Source: Pseudomonas sp. Seg1 (lineage in GTDB: Bacteria > Pseudomonadota > Gammaproteobacteria > Pseudomonadales > Pseudomonadaceae). From it: a stretch of 64,000 bases of DNA. The notes beneath the pieces are model-generated. The model saw nothing but the letters and a program-made list of their open reading frames with translations, made no database searches and was not told the DNA's origin. The position numbers and the translations under genes are program-made. The stretch lies in assembly GCF_018326005.1 (NCBI RefSeq), contig NZ_AP021903.1, positions 1,924,001 through 1,988,000 on the forward strand, given 5' to 3'. Numbering within the stretch: position 1 is the first letter of the stretch; every line of letters begins with the position of its first letter. This document shows, piece by piece, positions 57,818-64,000 of the stretch.

Positions 57818-57872
57818 ACGGGGTCGTCCCCAGATTAAAAACTCGATCGAGCCGCAGGGTCGTCCCCGCGTT
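57818..57872 (-). ncRNA. Guanidine-II riboswitch (mini-ykkC)
   Basis: On the minus strand two short hairpins with ACGA loops follow one another: CGGGGACGACCCTG (within 57852-57870) and CTGGGGACGACCCCG (57819-57833), joined by an AT-containing linker. The GGGGACGACCCC pattern and the tandem layout are the mini-ykkC hallmark. It ends 9 bp before the GGAGG of the SMR gene, so it likely controls translation in response to guanidine. Confidence 0.93.
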
Positions 57873-57891
57873 GCGCGACATATTGCCGAGC

Positions 57892-57909
57892 CTTGATCCG
57901 GGGATCAAG
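57892..57909. terminator. Palindrome after the bile-acid-symporter gene
   Basis: CTTGATCC and GGATCAAG form an 8-bp perfect stem with a 2-nt loop, 8 bp after the stop of the minus-strand gene. No U-run follows, so its terminator role is uncertain. Confidence 0.4.
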
Positions 57910-57916
57910 TTTCAGC

Positions 57917-58882
57917 TCAGTCGACGGCCTGTTGCGCCAATGCTTCGCGATCTTCCTTCTCACTCATGCGCCGGAAATAGGTTGAAAGGAGTGCCCCGGA
58001 AATGTTGTGCCAGACACTGAACAATGCACTTGGTACCGCCGCCAGTGGCGAGAAGTGTGCACTGGCCAAAGCGGCGCCCAATCCCGAGTTCTGCATGCCG
58101 ACCTCCAGCGCCAGCGACTTGCGCTGCGCCAGCGGTAATTTGAACAGGCGACCGGTGAAGTAACCCAGCAAGTAGCCGAAACTGTTGTGCAGCATCACCA
58201 CCGCCATGATCAGCAGACCCGATTCGGCGATTTTCGCCTGACTGGCCGCCACTACAGCGGTGACGATAATCACGATGCTGATCACCGACACCAGCGGCAA
58301 CACCTCCACCGCATGGCGGACCTTGTCACCGAGCAGGCGTTGCGCAACCACACCGAGAATGATCGGCAGCAGCACCACTTGCAGGATCGACCAGAACAAC
58401 TCCATGAACGACACCGGCAACCACGCCGAAGCCAACAGCCAGATCAACGCCGGGGTCAGCAGCGGGGCGAGGAGGGTGGTCACGGCGGCAATGGCCACCG
58501 ACAACGCCAGATCGCCACGGGCCAGCCAGGTCATCACGTTGGATGAGGTGCCGCTCGGGCAGCAACCGACCAGGATCACTCCGACGGCGATTTCCGGCGG
58601 CAGGTGAAATACCTGGCAGAGCAACCACGCCACTCCGGGCATGATCACGAAATGCGCGACTACGCCCAGCGCGACACGCCACGGGTGGCGGGCGACAGCG
58701 GCGAAATCATCAAGTTTGAGGGTCAGGCCCATGCCGAACATCACCAGGCCCAGCAGCGGCACGATCGCGCTTTTGAGGCCGAGGAACCATGCCGGTTGCA
58801 GGAACGCGATGACCGCGAAAATCAGAACCCAGTAAGCGAAGGTATTGCCGACAAAGCGGCTGAGTGCAGCCAGTGCGCGCAT
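57917..58882 (-). CDS. Bile acid:sodium symporter family protein
   Basis: A 321-residue membrane protein of the BASS family with about nine hydrophobic segments. Conserved motifs are GLVMFGMGLTLKLDDF near residue 50 and GCCPSGTSSNVMTWLARGD near 108. The bacterial physiological substrate is unknown. GGAA lies before the ATG at 58882. It is upstream of the SMR gene on the same strand, with the guanidine riboswitch between them, so the SMR gene has its own control. Confidence 0.9.
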   Translation of the reverse strand: MRALAALSRFVGNTFAYWVLIFAVIAFLQPAWFLGLKSAIVPLLGLVMFGMGLTLKLDDFAAVARHPWRVALGVVAHFVIMPGVAWLLCQVFHLPPEIAVGVILVGCCPSGTSSNVMTWLARGDLALSVAIAAVTTLLAPLLTPALIWLLASAWLPVSFMELFWSILQVVLLPIILGVVAQRLLGDKVRHAVEVLPLVSVISIVIIVTAVVAASQAKIAESGLLIMAVVMLHNSFGYLLGYFTGRLFKLPLAQRKSLALEVGMQNSGLGAALASAHFSPLAAVPSALFSVWHNISGALLSTYFRRMSEKEDREALAQQAVD

Positions 58883-58919
58883 GGCTTGTTCCTTATTATT
58901 GAGTGAACACCACATAACA

Positions 58920-59012
58920 TTGTGGGAGCTGGCTTGCCAGCGATGGCGGTGTGTCAGACGGCATATGAGCTATCTGTAACACCGCTATCGCTGGCAAGCC
59001 AGCTCCCACAGT
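58920..59012. repeat. REP pair, reversed arrangement (class A)
   Basis: TTGTGGGAGCTGGCTTGCCA (from 58920) comes first and ATCGCTGGCAAGCCAGCTCC (from 58987) second: the opposite order to the other class A pairs in the window. Confidence 0.9.
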
Positions 59013-59046
59013 AGACCCCGGTTTCTTCAGTTGAAACCGGTTATGT

Positions 59047-59967
59047 TCAGATCCCCTGCGGAGTCTCTTCGCCACCCAACGCTTCCACCAGCGCCGGCAG
59101 GAAATCACCGAACGTCAGCATCATCAGGGTGAAGCTGGCGTCCAGTTGACCCAGGGCCTCGTCGCCGCCGTCCTGTTCCGCCTGATCCTGCAACAGATCT
59201 TCGAACTTCAGGCGTTTGACGGTCATCTTGTCATCGAGCATGAACGACAGCTTGTCCTGCCAGGCCAACGACAATTGAGTAACGACTTTGCCGGTGCTCA
59301 GGTGCAGCTGGATTTCTTCGCTGGTCAGGTCCTGACGCTTGCAGCGCACGATGCCGCCGTCTTCGTGGGTGTCGCGCAGTTCGCACTCGTCCAGCACATA
59401 GAAGTCGTCGGCGGCTTTCTGCGTGGTCACCCAATCGGTCATGACTGCGGTCGGCGCCATTTTCACGGTCAGCGGACGAACGGGCAGGGTGCCGATCACT
59501 TCACGAATGGTCGAAAGCAGATCTTCGGCACGTTTCGGGCTGGCCGAGTTGACCAGGATCAGGCCTTGTTTCGGCGCGATGGCGGCGAAGGTCGACGAAC
59601 GACGGATAAAGGCGCGCGGCAGGAACGCCTGGATGATTTCATCCTTGATCTGGTCGCGTTCCTTCTTATAGACCTTGCGCATCTGCTCGGCTTCGATCTC
59701 TTCGACCTTTTCCTTGACCGCATCGCGTACGACGCTGCCCGGCAGAATGCGTTCTTCTTTACGTGCAGCGATCAGCAGGAAATCACCGCTGACGTGCACC
59801 AATGGAGCATCTTCGCCTTTGCCGAACGGCGCGACGAAACCGTAGGTGGTCAACTCCTGGCTTGCACATGGACGCGCCAGTTTGGTGGCCAGTGCAGTTT
59901 CCAGCGCCTCGGCATCGACAGGCAGGTCTTGGGTCAGGCGATAGATAAGCAGGTTTTTGAACCACAT
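59047..59967 (-). CDS. rdgC: Recombination-associated protein RdgC
   Basis: A 306-residue ring-shaped, non-specific DNA-binding protein that inhibits RecA. It begins [20 protein letters not shown], the family N-terminus; ETHPMWFK upstream is non-family sequence, so 59967 is the start. GGAGAG precedes it. Conserved stretches include [20 protein letters not shown] and [20 protein letters not shown]. Confidence 0.96.
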   Translation of the reverse strand: MWFKNLLIYRLTQDLPVDAEALETALATKLARPCASQELTTYGFVAPFGKGEDAPLVHVSGDFLLIAARKEERILPGSVVRDAVKEKVEEIEAEQMRKVYKKERDQIKDEIIQAFLPRAFIRRSSTFAAIAPKQGLILVNSASPKRAEDLLSTIREVIGTLPVRPLTVKMAPTAVMTDWVTTQKAADDFYVLDECELRDTHEDGGIVRCKRQDLTSEEIQLHLSTGKVVTQLSLAWQDKLSFMLDDKMTVKRLKFEDLLQDQAEQDGGDEALGQLDASFTLMMLTFGDFLPALVEALGGEETPQGI

Positions 59968-60077
59968 GGGGTGAGTCTCTCCTTTATACAAAGGGGGGCA
60001 TTATTGTCTTCGCCGTGGCATAGGCCAACCCTTCTCTAAGCCTTTGGAAGGCCTGAGAAAATTATTTAAAAAAGTGC

Positions 60078-60106
60078 TTGCCAGAGGTGGGGTCGCTCCG
60101 TAGAAT
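60078..60106 (+). promoter_or_regulatory. Promoter of the first tRNA-Val/Asp cassette
   Basis: TTGCCA (60078-60083), a 17-bp spacer and TAGAAT (60101-60106). The tRNA starts 21 bp further on. GCGCGCC follows the -10, as in stringently controlled promoters. Confidence 0.7.
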
Positions 60107-60126
60107 GCGCGCCACACCGAAGCGAA

Positions 60127-60202
60127 GGGTGATTAGCTCAGCTGGGAGAGCGTCTGCCTTACAAGCAGAATGTCGGCGGTTCGATCCCGTCATCACCCAC
60201 CA
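60127..60202 (+). tRNA. tRNA-Val (anticodon TAC), copy 1
   Basis: A 76-nt tRNA with complete cloverleaf: acceptor GGGTGAT/ATCACCC, D loop AGCTGGGA, anticodon loop CTTACAA, T loop TTCGATC, and encoded ACCA. It is identical to the copy at 60489-60564. Confidence 0.97.
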
Positions 60203-60221
60203 TTCGTTTCAAGTGTTTAGC

Positions 60222-60298
60222 GCAGCGGTAGTTCAGTCGGTTAGAATACCGGCCTGTCACGCCGGGGGTCGCGGGTTCGAGTCCCGTCCGCTGCGCCA
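60222..60298 (+). tRNA. tRNA-Asp (anticodon GTC), copy 1
   Basis: A 77-nt tRNA: acceptor GCAGCGG/CCGCTGC, anticodon loop CTGTCAC, T arm GCGGG-TTCGAGT-CCCGT, encoded GCCA. It lies 19 bp after the Val tRNA and is co-transcribed with it. Confidence 0.97.
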
Positions 60299-60338
60299 TA
60301 TTCGGTAACCTGGAACACTGAACGCCAGGTCACCACGG

Positions 60339-60366
60339 AAAAACCCGCCAAGGCGGGTTTTTTTCT
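60339..60366 (+). terminator. Terminator of the first tRNA cassette
   Basis: AAAAACCCGCC pairs with GGCGGGTTTTT around AA, followed by further T residues. Confidence 0.92.
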
Positions 60367-60462
60367 GCCTCGAGTTGTACCTTCGAGATGTGTCGTTTCA
60401 CCGGTTTTCGGATTTATTTGAAAAAAACTTCAATTAAATCAACACTTTACGAAAACTTGTGG

Positions 60463-60468
60463 CATAAT
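60463..60468 (+). promoter_or_regulatory. -10 element of the second tRNA cassette
   Basis: CATAAT (60463-60468) precedes the second tRNA-Val by 20 bp, in an AT-rich stretch. No convincing -35 is visible at the usual spacing, so this promoter differs from that of copy 1. Confidence 0.5.
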
Positions 60469-60488
60469 GCGTCCCGTAACGAAGCGAA

Positions 60489-60564
60489 GGGTGATTAGCT
60501 CAGCTGGGAGAGCGTCTGCCTTACAAGCAGAATGTCGGCGGTTCGATCCCGTCATCACCCACCA
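60489..60564 (+). tRNA. tRNA-Val (anticodon TAC), copy 2
   Basis: Identical in all 76 positions to the copy at 60127-60202, with the same flanking AGCGAAG before and ATTCGTTTCAAG after. Confidence 0.97.
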
Positions 60565-60583
60565 TTCGTTTCAAGCGTTTCGC

Positions 60584-60660
60584 GCAGCGGTAGTTCAGTC
60601 GGTTAGAATACCGGCCTGTCACGCCGGGGGTCGCGGGTTCGAGTCCCGTCCGCTGCGCCA
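60584..60660 (+). tRNA. tRNA-Asp (anticodon GTC), copy 2
   Basis: Identical to the copy at 60222-60298. The following 30 bp (ATATTCGG...GAACGCCAG) are also nearly the same, which marks the cassette as a tandem duplication. Confidence 0.97.
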
Positions 60661-60697
60661 TATTCGGAATCTGGAACACTGAACGCCAGATTCCACA

Positions 60698-60724
60698 GAA
60701 AGCCCGCCTAGTGCGGGCTTTTTG
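60698..60724 (+). terminator. Terminator of the second tRNA cassette
   Basis: GAAAGCCCGC pairs with GCGGGCTTTT around CTAGT, followed by T residues. It differs in sequence from the first cassette's terminator. Confidence 0.88.
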
Positions 60725-60865
60725 CTGTCTGGCGTTTGGGTTTTCTTCACGGCCTATATCTATGTAGTGCCTGCCAGTCGCATCGTTTTCGGACAATGGA
60801 CCTTGTTTTCCATGACCTCATCAGGTCATGGCGCCGATTCCATTGCCTGCCGAGAGCCCGACCGC

Positions 60866-62218
60866 ATGCCCCCAACTCCCTCTGCAACCGCTACCGTTTC
60901 TGCCGACGACACGAATGCGCTGTCATTCATGGCAGACAAACCTGCATTTCTCTCGAGCGATGATGCCGCAGCGTGTCTGCACGGCCTGCTGAAACCGCCG
61001 CGAAGTACCGAGTTGCACTGGTTCATTCTGAAAAGCGCGGACGAGCGCTTCTATTGCGTTCAGCGGATCGAGGCTAAAGCCAGCGGGGTCGAGGAAAAAC
61101 TCCCTGATCCAGCCAAGGATCCGCGTCGAGAGTGGGCAGTGACTGCCGGTGCGAATGGCCAGTTGATCATTCCCAGAGGTTTTTCCCTCGAAGCGAGTTT
61201 CCATGCGCACCCGGCCAAGGTTCAAGGCGCCGACGAAGCCACCACGGAATGGGTTCAGCGCAATCGCTTCTTCACCATTGCCGATTTGTCTGCGGTGATG
61301 AATCCGCATCGAAAATACTCGAAATGTTATCTGAGTGCCGGTAACGGCGGACTTCTCTCGTACACGTCGACCAATCTACCGTTTGAACAGGAACTGTCGC
61401 CGCGCCTTGCGCCGAACCCGGATGGCGATTCGCGACGTTTTCAGATCCTGTATGAAGAGGGTTCGATTCCCAGCAGCCTGTGGATCCTGTTGGCGGTGGC
61501 GGCTGGAAAGGTAACCGTTGTGGTTCCCGGGGATCTCTGGCGGCACCGTGGCCGGCTCAAAGCCAGTTGGCGGTCGGACATTCTGCAGGCACCACCGGCG
61601 CTTAAAACCATGCCGATCTTTGGTCCGATCTGTCGAAATGCAAAAGAAGCAGCCGTCTATCTGCGAAAACAATTACCCGCGTTGCCGTCGGCAAATCCCA
61701 GTGTCGGTTTTATTCTCAAACATAACGTCAGTGATTTTCTGATCGTCACCGAGCCGGTCTCCCGCCAATACGCGAGCTTTGACCGCAGTGCGCTGTTTCC
61801 CGGGAATCAACAGGGTCAGCCGCGCATCCCCCGAGCCTTTCGCGTGCTTGGTATTTATCACTCGATTCAACCATCGCCGACATCGGGCGGGACCGATCTT
61901 TCGCGCAATTTTTTCTCTACCGCCGACCTCAAAGTCAGTCTGGCACGGGTCAGTGAGGCGCCTCATCAACGCATTTTTGCAATCACCCCCGACGGCGCTG
62001 TCTTGCGTTTCGCCAAACCGATACTGCCCAAGGTTCGCGAGTTGATCGCCGAACTCACCCAAGACCTTGAGCAAAAAATCAACTCCGGCGACATCAGTGC
62101 GCAGATGTTGATCGACAAAGTCGCCAGCGCCGGAATTCTCAGCGTCCTGCTCCCCAGTGCTGCATGGCCCCAGGCTGGAAGAGTCATGGCGTCATCTGCC
62201 GCACAGCAAGAGCCGTGA
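60866..62218 (+). CDS. Unknown protein with two JAMM-like repeats
   Basis: A 450-residue soluble protein I do not recognise. It contains two diverged repeats. Repeat 1 (about 48-180) has HWFILKSADERFYCVQRI, then FHAHPAK (H113, H115) and NRFFTIADL (T137, D140). Repeat 2 (about 280-410) has VGFILKHNVSDFLIVTEP, then IYHSIQP and NFFSTADL. An H-x-H followed by S/T-x-x-D recalls the JAMM metalloprotease layout and DUF4329-type domains; repeat 2 has lost one His. The start is uncertain: 60866 has GAGAG about 11 nt upstream; 60812 and 60926 are alternatives. It lies just after the tRNA cassette, a common island site. Confidence 0.7.
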   Translation: MPPTPSATATVSADDTNALSFMADKPAFLSSDDAAACLHGLLKPPRSTELHWFILKSADERFYCVQRIEAKASGVEEKLPDPAKDPRREWAVTAGANGQLIIPRGFSLEASFHAHPAKVQGADEATTEWVQRNRFFTIADLSAVMNPHRKYSKCYLSAGNGGLLSYTSTNLPFEQELSPRLAPNPDGDSRRFQILYEEGSIPSSLWILLAVAAGKVTVVVPGDLWRHRGRLKASWRSDILQAPPALKTMPIFGPICRNAKEAAVYLRKQLPALPSANPSVGFILKHNVSDFLIVTEPVSRQYASFDRSALFPGNQQGQPRIPRAFRVLGIYHSIQPSPTSGGTDLSRNFFSTADLKVSLARVSEAPHQRIFAITPDGAVLRFAKPILPKVRELIAELTQDLEQKINSGDISAQMLIDKVASAGILSVLLPSAAWPQAGRVMASSAAQQEP

Positions 62219-63382
62219 TCAACCGCCATTGCGCTGATGACGATAGTCGCTGACCGCCTCGTACACCGCTTTGCGCAGGCGATTGATCCCGCCAATCGGG
62301 CGGTGCGCTTCAATGCCGAACCAGGGGTTGAAAGACAGGTTGTCGCAATCGAGGTTCTGCTGCGGTGTATCGAAATCCTGAGGTGGCACGGTGATACGGG
62401 CCACGGTTTCGAACGGCGAATCCTGCTCGCGCCACTCGATGCTGGTGTCCTCGATCGGCATGTATTTGTTGGCATCCTGGCGCTGAATCTGCAGCAGGAA
62501 ACAGGCCGGTACGCGATCCGTCGAGAGTTGCTGATACAGGGCGCTGCGCAGGAAGTTCGGCAGATCCTGGTTTTGTTGGGGCAGGGTGTAGGCCGGGCAA
62601 TTGTCGGGATCCGGCGTTACTCGGAACTTGGCGTTCGACTCGCCGAACTTGTACGGCGAGACCGAGAAATACGTGGTCCGTGTCGGGCTGTCCGGCGCAG
62701 GCGACAAGGTCGCCAGGGCAATAAACAGATGCCGGACTTGCCAGGTGCGGGGATCCCAACCGGGGAAAAACGCCATGACCTTTTTGCCGTCAGCTTGCGC
62801 CGCCACATTCTGACGATACTCGGCGACATCACTGACAAAGAAGTTCGGATGACTGAACATCACGAAGTCTTGCTCATGCTGTTGCTGGCGGTTGTCGAGC
62901 AAGGGTTTGCCGGGTACGTCGAGCAGTTTGATCGCCATGCCCCGGGCATCGCGGATGCTGTCGAACTGCGGATAGGCGTTGCCGTTGGACAGGCGAATCA
63001 GCGCTTGCCAGGTTTTCCCCGGCTCGCTGAACACGCCCTGCTGCAACGACTGGGCAAGTTGCGGCAGAACCAGCACCTGCGCCTTCACGCAACCATGCGC
63101 CTTGGCGTGAGCGTCGCGCAGATAGCGGGTCGGCTCGCGGTGCTGATCAACAATGCGCACGGCGGTCTGGATCACCTCTTGAGTCATGGCCGACTCGCCC
63201 GGCGGAATCTGCTCCAGCGCGGAAACCGGGCCACGGTGCTGCCAGGCAAACCAGGCCCAGGCAACGGCCCAGCCGAGCAGTCCGATGGCGAGTAACAACA
63301 GCAGGGTTTTGCCCAGGAGGCGCCCCAGCCACAACCAGATCCGGGCCAGCGGCGGGAGGTCTTTCTTGAAGGTCGAGATCAT
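62219..63382 (-). CDS. Membrane-anchored catalase-family protein
   Basis: A 387-residue protein with an N-terminal membrane helix (LLGKTLLLLLAIGLLGWAVAW, here given in part) and a catalase-like haem domain: AHGCVKAQVLV, RLSNGNAYPQFDSIRDARG, FVMFSHPNFFVSDVAEY and the C-terminal FNPWFGIEAHRPIGGINR. Members of this branch are shorter than true catalases and their activity is largely untested. The start overlaps the stop of the upstream cytochrome gene (ATGA), so the two form an operon. Confidence 0.85.
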   Translation of the reverse strand: MISTFKKDLPPLARIWLWLGRLLGKTLLLLLAIGLLGWAVAWAWFAWQHRGPVSALEQIPPGESAMTQEVIQTAVRIVDQHREPTRYLRDAHAKAHGCVKAQVLVLPQLAQSLQQGVFSEPGKTWQALIRLSNGNAYPQFDSIRDARGMAIKLLDVPGKPLLDNRQQQHEQDFVMFSHPNFFVSDVAEYRQNVAAQADGKKVMAFFPGWDPRTWQVRHLFIALATLSPAPDSPTRTTYFSVSPYKFGESNAKFRVTPDPDNCPAYTLPQQNQDLPNFLRSALYQQLSTDRVPACFLLQIQRQDANKYMPIEDTSIEWREQDSPFETVARITVPPQDFDTPQQNLDCDNLSFNPWFGIEAHRPIGGINRLRKAVYEAVSDYRHQRNGG

Positions 63383-64000
63383 GGCAATTGCGCCTCCAGT
63401 GGACCGCCAAGGACTTTCAGGTATTCCAGCAACGCCCAACGTTCTTCGGGCTGCAACCAGCGGCCGATGACGCCGTTGCCGCGTTCACCCGCACGGAATT
63501 CATGCCCGCTGTTGTGGTTGCCGGTGATCCGCGTGTCGAACAGGAAGCCGTTGGTAAAAGCCTCGGTGCGATAGCCCAGATGACGCGGATCGTATTCGAA
63601 GCTGCCTTTATAGAAGGTGGTGGCGCGCTCATCCTGCGGCGACAGCAACTGATAAAGGCTCGGCACCGAACCGTTGTGCAGAAACGGCGCAGTGGCCCAG
63701 ACGCCGGCCAGTGGGCGAGCCTTGTAGGCGACTTTTTCGCGCACACCGATCGGCAGGCCGAAACCGTCGAGTCGCGGTTTCTCTTGCGCAGTGACGTTGG
63801 CTTCGCGGTAAGCGCGGTTTTCGACGAATGCGGTGACGTACGCCAGGCCTTTGGCCACGGATAACTGGCTCAGATCTAGCGGCTCCTCGGGTGACGGGTG
63901 CAGTTTCACGTCCATTTTTTCCAGCTCCTTCAAGTCCCATTGCAGGGCCGTGAGGTCGAAACGATGGCTGGCGATGTTGTTGGCAGCATTCGGATCGGTG
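63379..64000 (-). CDS. Di-haem cytochrome c peroxidase/RoxA-like protein, C-terminal part
   Basis: The frame is open to the window edge, so the N-terminus, including any haem-binding CXXCH, is outside; the ATG at 63933 is internal. The visible 200 or so residues include KARPLAGVWATAPFLHNGSV and PSLYQLL, a signature of MauG/CcpA-like and RoxA-like di-haem proteins, and TRITGNHNSGHEF. No CXXCH is seen in this part. It overlaps the catalase-family gene by 4 bp, pointing to a joint periplasmic redox function. Confidence 0.8.
   Translation of the reverse strand, partial: TDPNAANNIASHRFDLTALQWDLKELEKMDVKLHPSPEEPLDLSQLSVAKGLAYVTAFVENRAYREANVTAQEKPRLDGFGLPIGVREKVAYKARPLAGVWATAPFLHNGSVPSLYQLLSPQDERATTFYKGSFEYDPRHLGYRTEAFTNGFLFDTRITGNHNSGHEFRAGERGNGVIGRWLQPEERWALLEYLKVLGGPLEAQLP

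Noticed and set aside
60078..60796. Short frames over the tRNA genes on both strands (for example with VISSAGRASALQAE or TGLEPATPGVTG)
   Set aside because: These are the well-known spurious translations of tRNA genes, repeated exactly in both cassettes.

Overview
The window is a stretch of a Pseudomonas chromosome, most likely from the P. fluorescens group. Three things point there: the gene order sdhB-sucA-sucB-lpd-sucC-sucD, many Pseudomonas-type REP palindromes (GCTGGCAAGCCAGC core), and gene products that match Pseudomonas families along their length. Codon use is strongly GC-biased, which produces long empty reading frames antisense to real genes. I found no rRNA, CRISPR array, prophage or insertion sequence. 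All identifications come from reading the sequence and from knowledge of the families; no database was searched.

Layout. 1-8.8 kb: TCA-cycle block (end of sdhB, 2-oxoglutarate dehydrogenase sucA/sucB/lpd, succinyl-CoA synthetase sucCD), closed by a strong terminator. 9.2-15.2 kb: brnQ, a DUF599 membrane protein, a MAPEG protein, a small lipoprotein, two overlapping hotdog thioesterases, htpG. 15.3-20.5 kb: dienelactone hydrolase, pirin and OsmC (minus strand), a periplasmic amidohydrolase, a chemoreceptor. 20.6-26.5 kb: a DUF3108 protein, purN and purM (minus strand), then DUF2066, an AI-2E-type permease and hda. 26.7-28.1 kb: two NlpC/P60 lipoproteins. 28.3-30.3 kb: a sorbosone-dehydrogenase-like lipoprotein and an unknown protein (minus strand).

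30.5-39.9 kb: a cobalamin riboswitch followed by ten genes for the late, adenosylation-to-nucleotide-loop half of B12 synthesis (cobO, cobB, bluB, cbiB, cobD, cobQ, cobU, cobT, cobC, cobS). Most overlap by a few bases. A REP cluster has been absorbed into the 3' end of cobB and is read as protein.

39.9-48.1 kb: a four-unit REP-derived direct-repeat array, a MarR regulator and MFS pair with matching palindromic operators, a 40-residue membrane protein, a glutathione peroxidase, a FadL-type porin, two small unknown proteins, a 963-bp gap of relatively AT-rich sequence, a Sel1-like protein and rmuC. 48.2-55.4 kb: a large transporter-coupled hybrid kinase (MxtR/CrbS type), a divergent TetR/MFS pair with a perfect 17-bp inverted repeat over the MFS start, a cupin and a TDT-family transporter. 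55.5-60 kb: an LplT-PlsC fusion, a small multidrug resistance (SMR) guanidinium exporter with a guanidine-II riboswitch, a bile-acid-symporter-family protein and rdgC. 60.1-64 kb: a duplicated tRNA-Val/tRNA-Asp cassette, an unknown protein with two JAMM-like repeats, and a catalase-family/di-heme cytochrome pair running off the window.

The clearest functional units are the TCA block, the riboswitch-led B12 operon, and three drug or metabolite efflux loci, each with its own visible control site.
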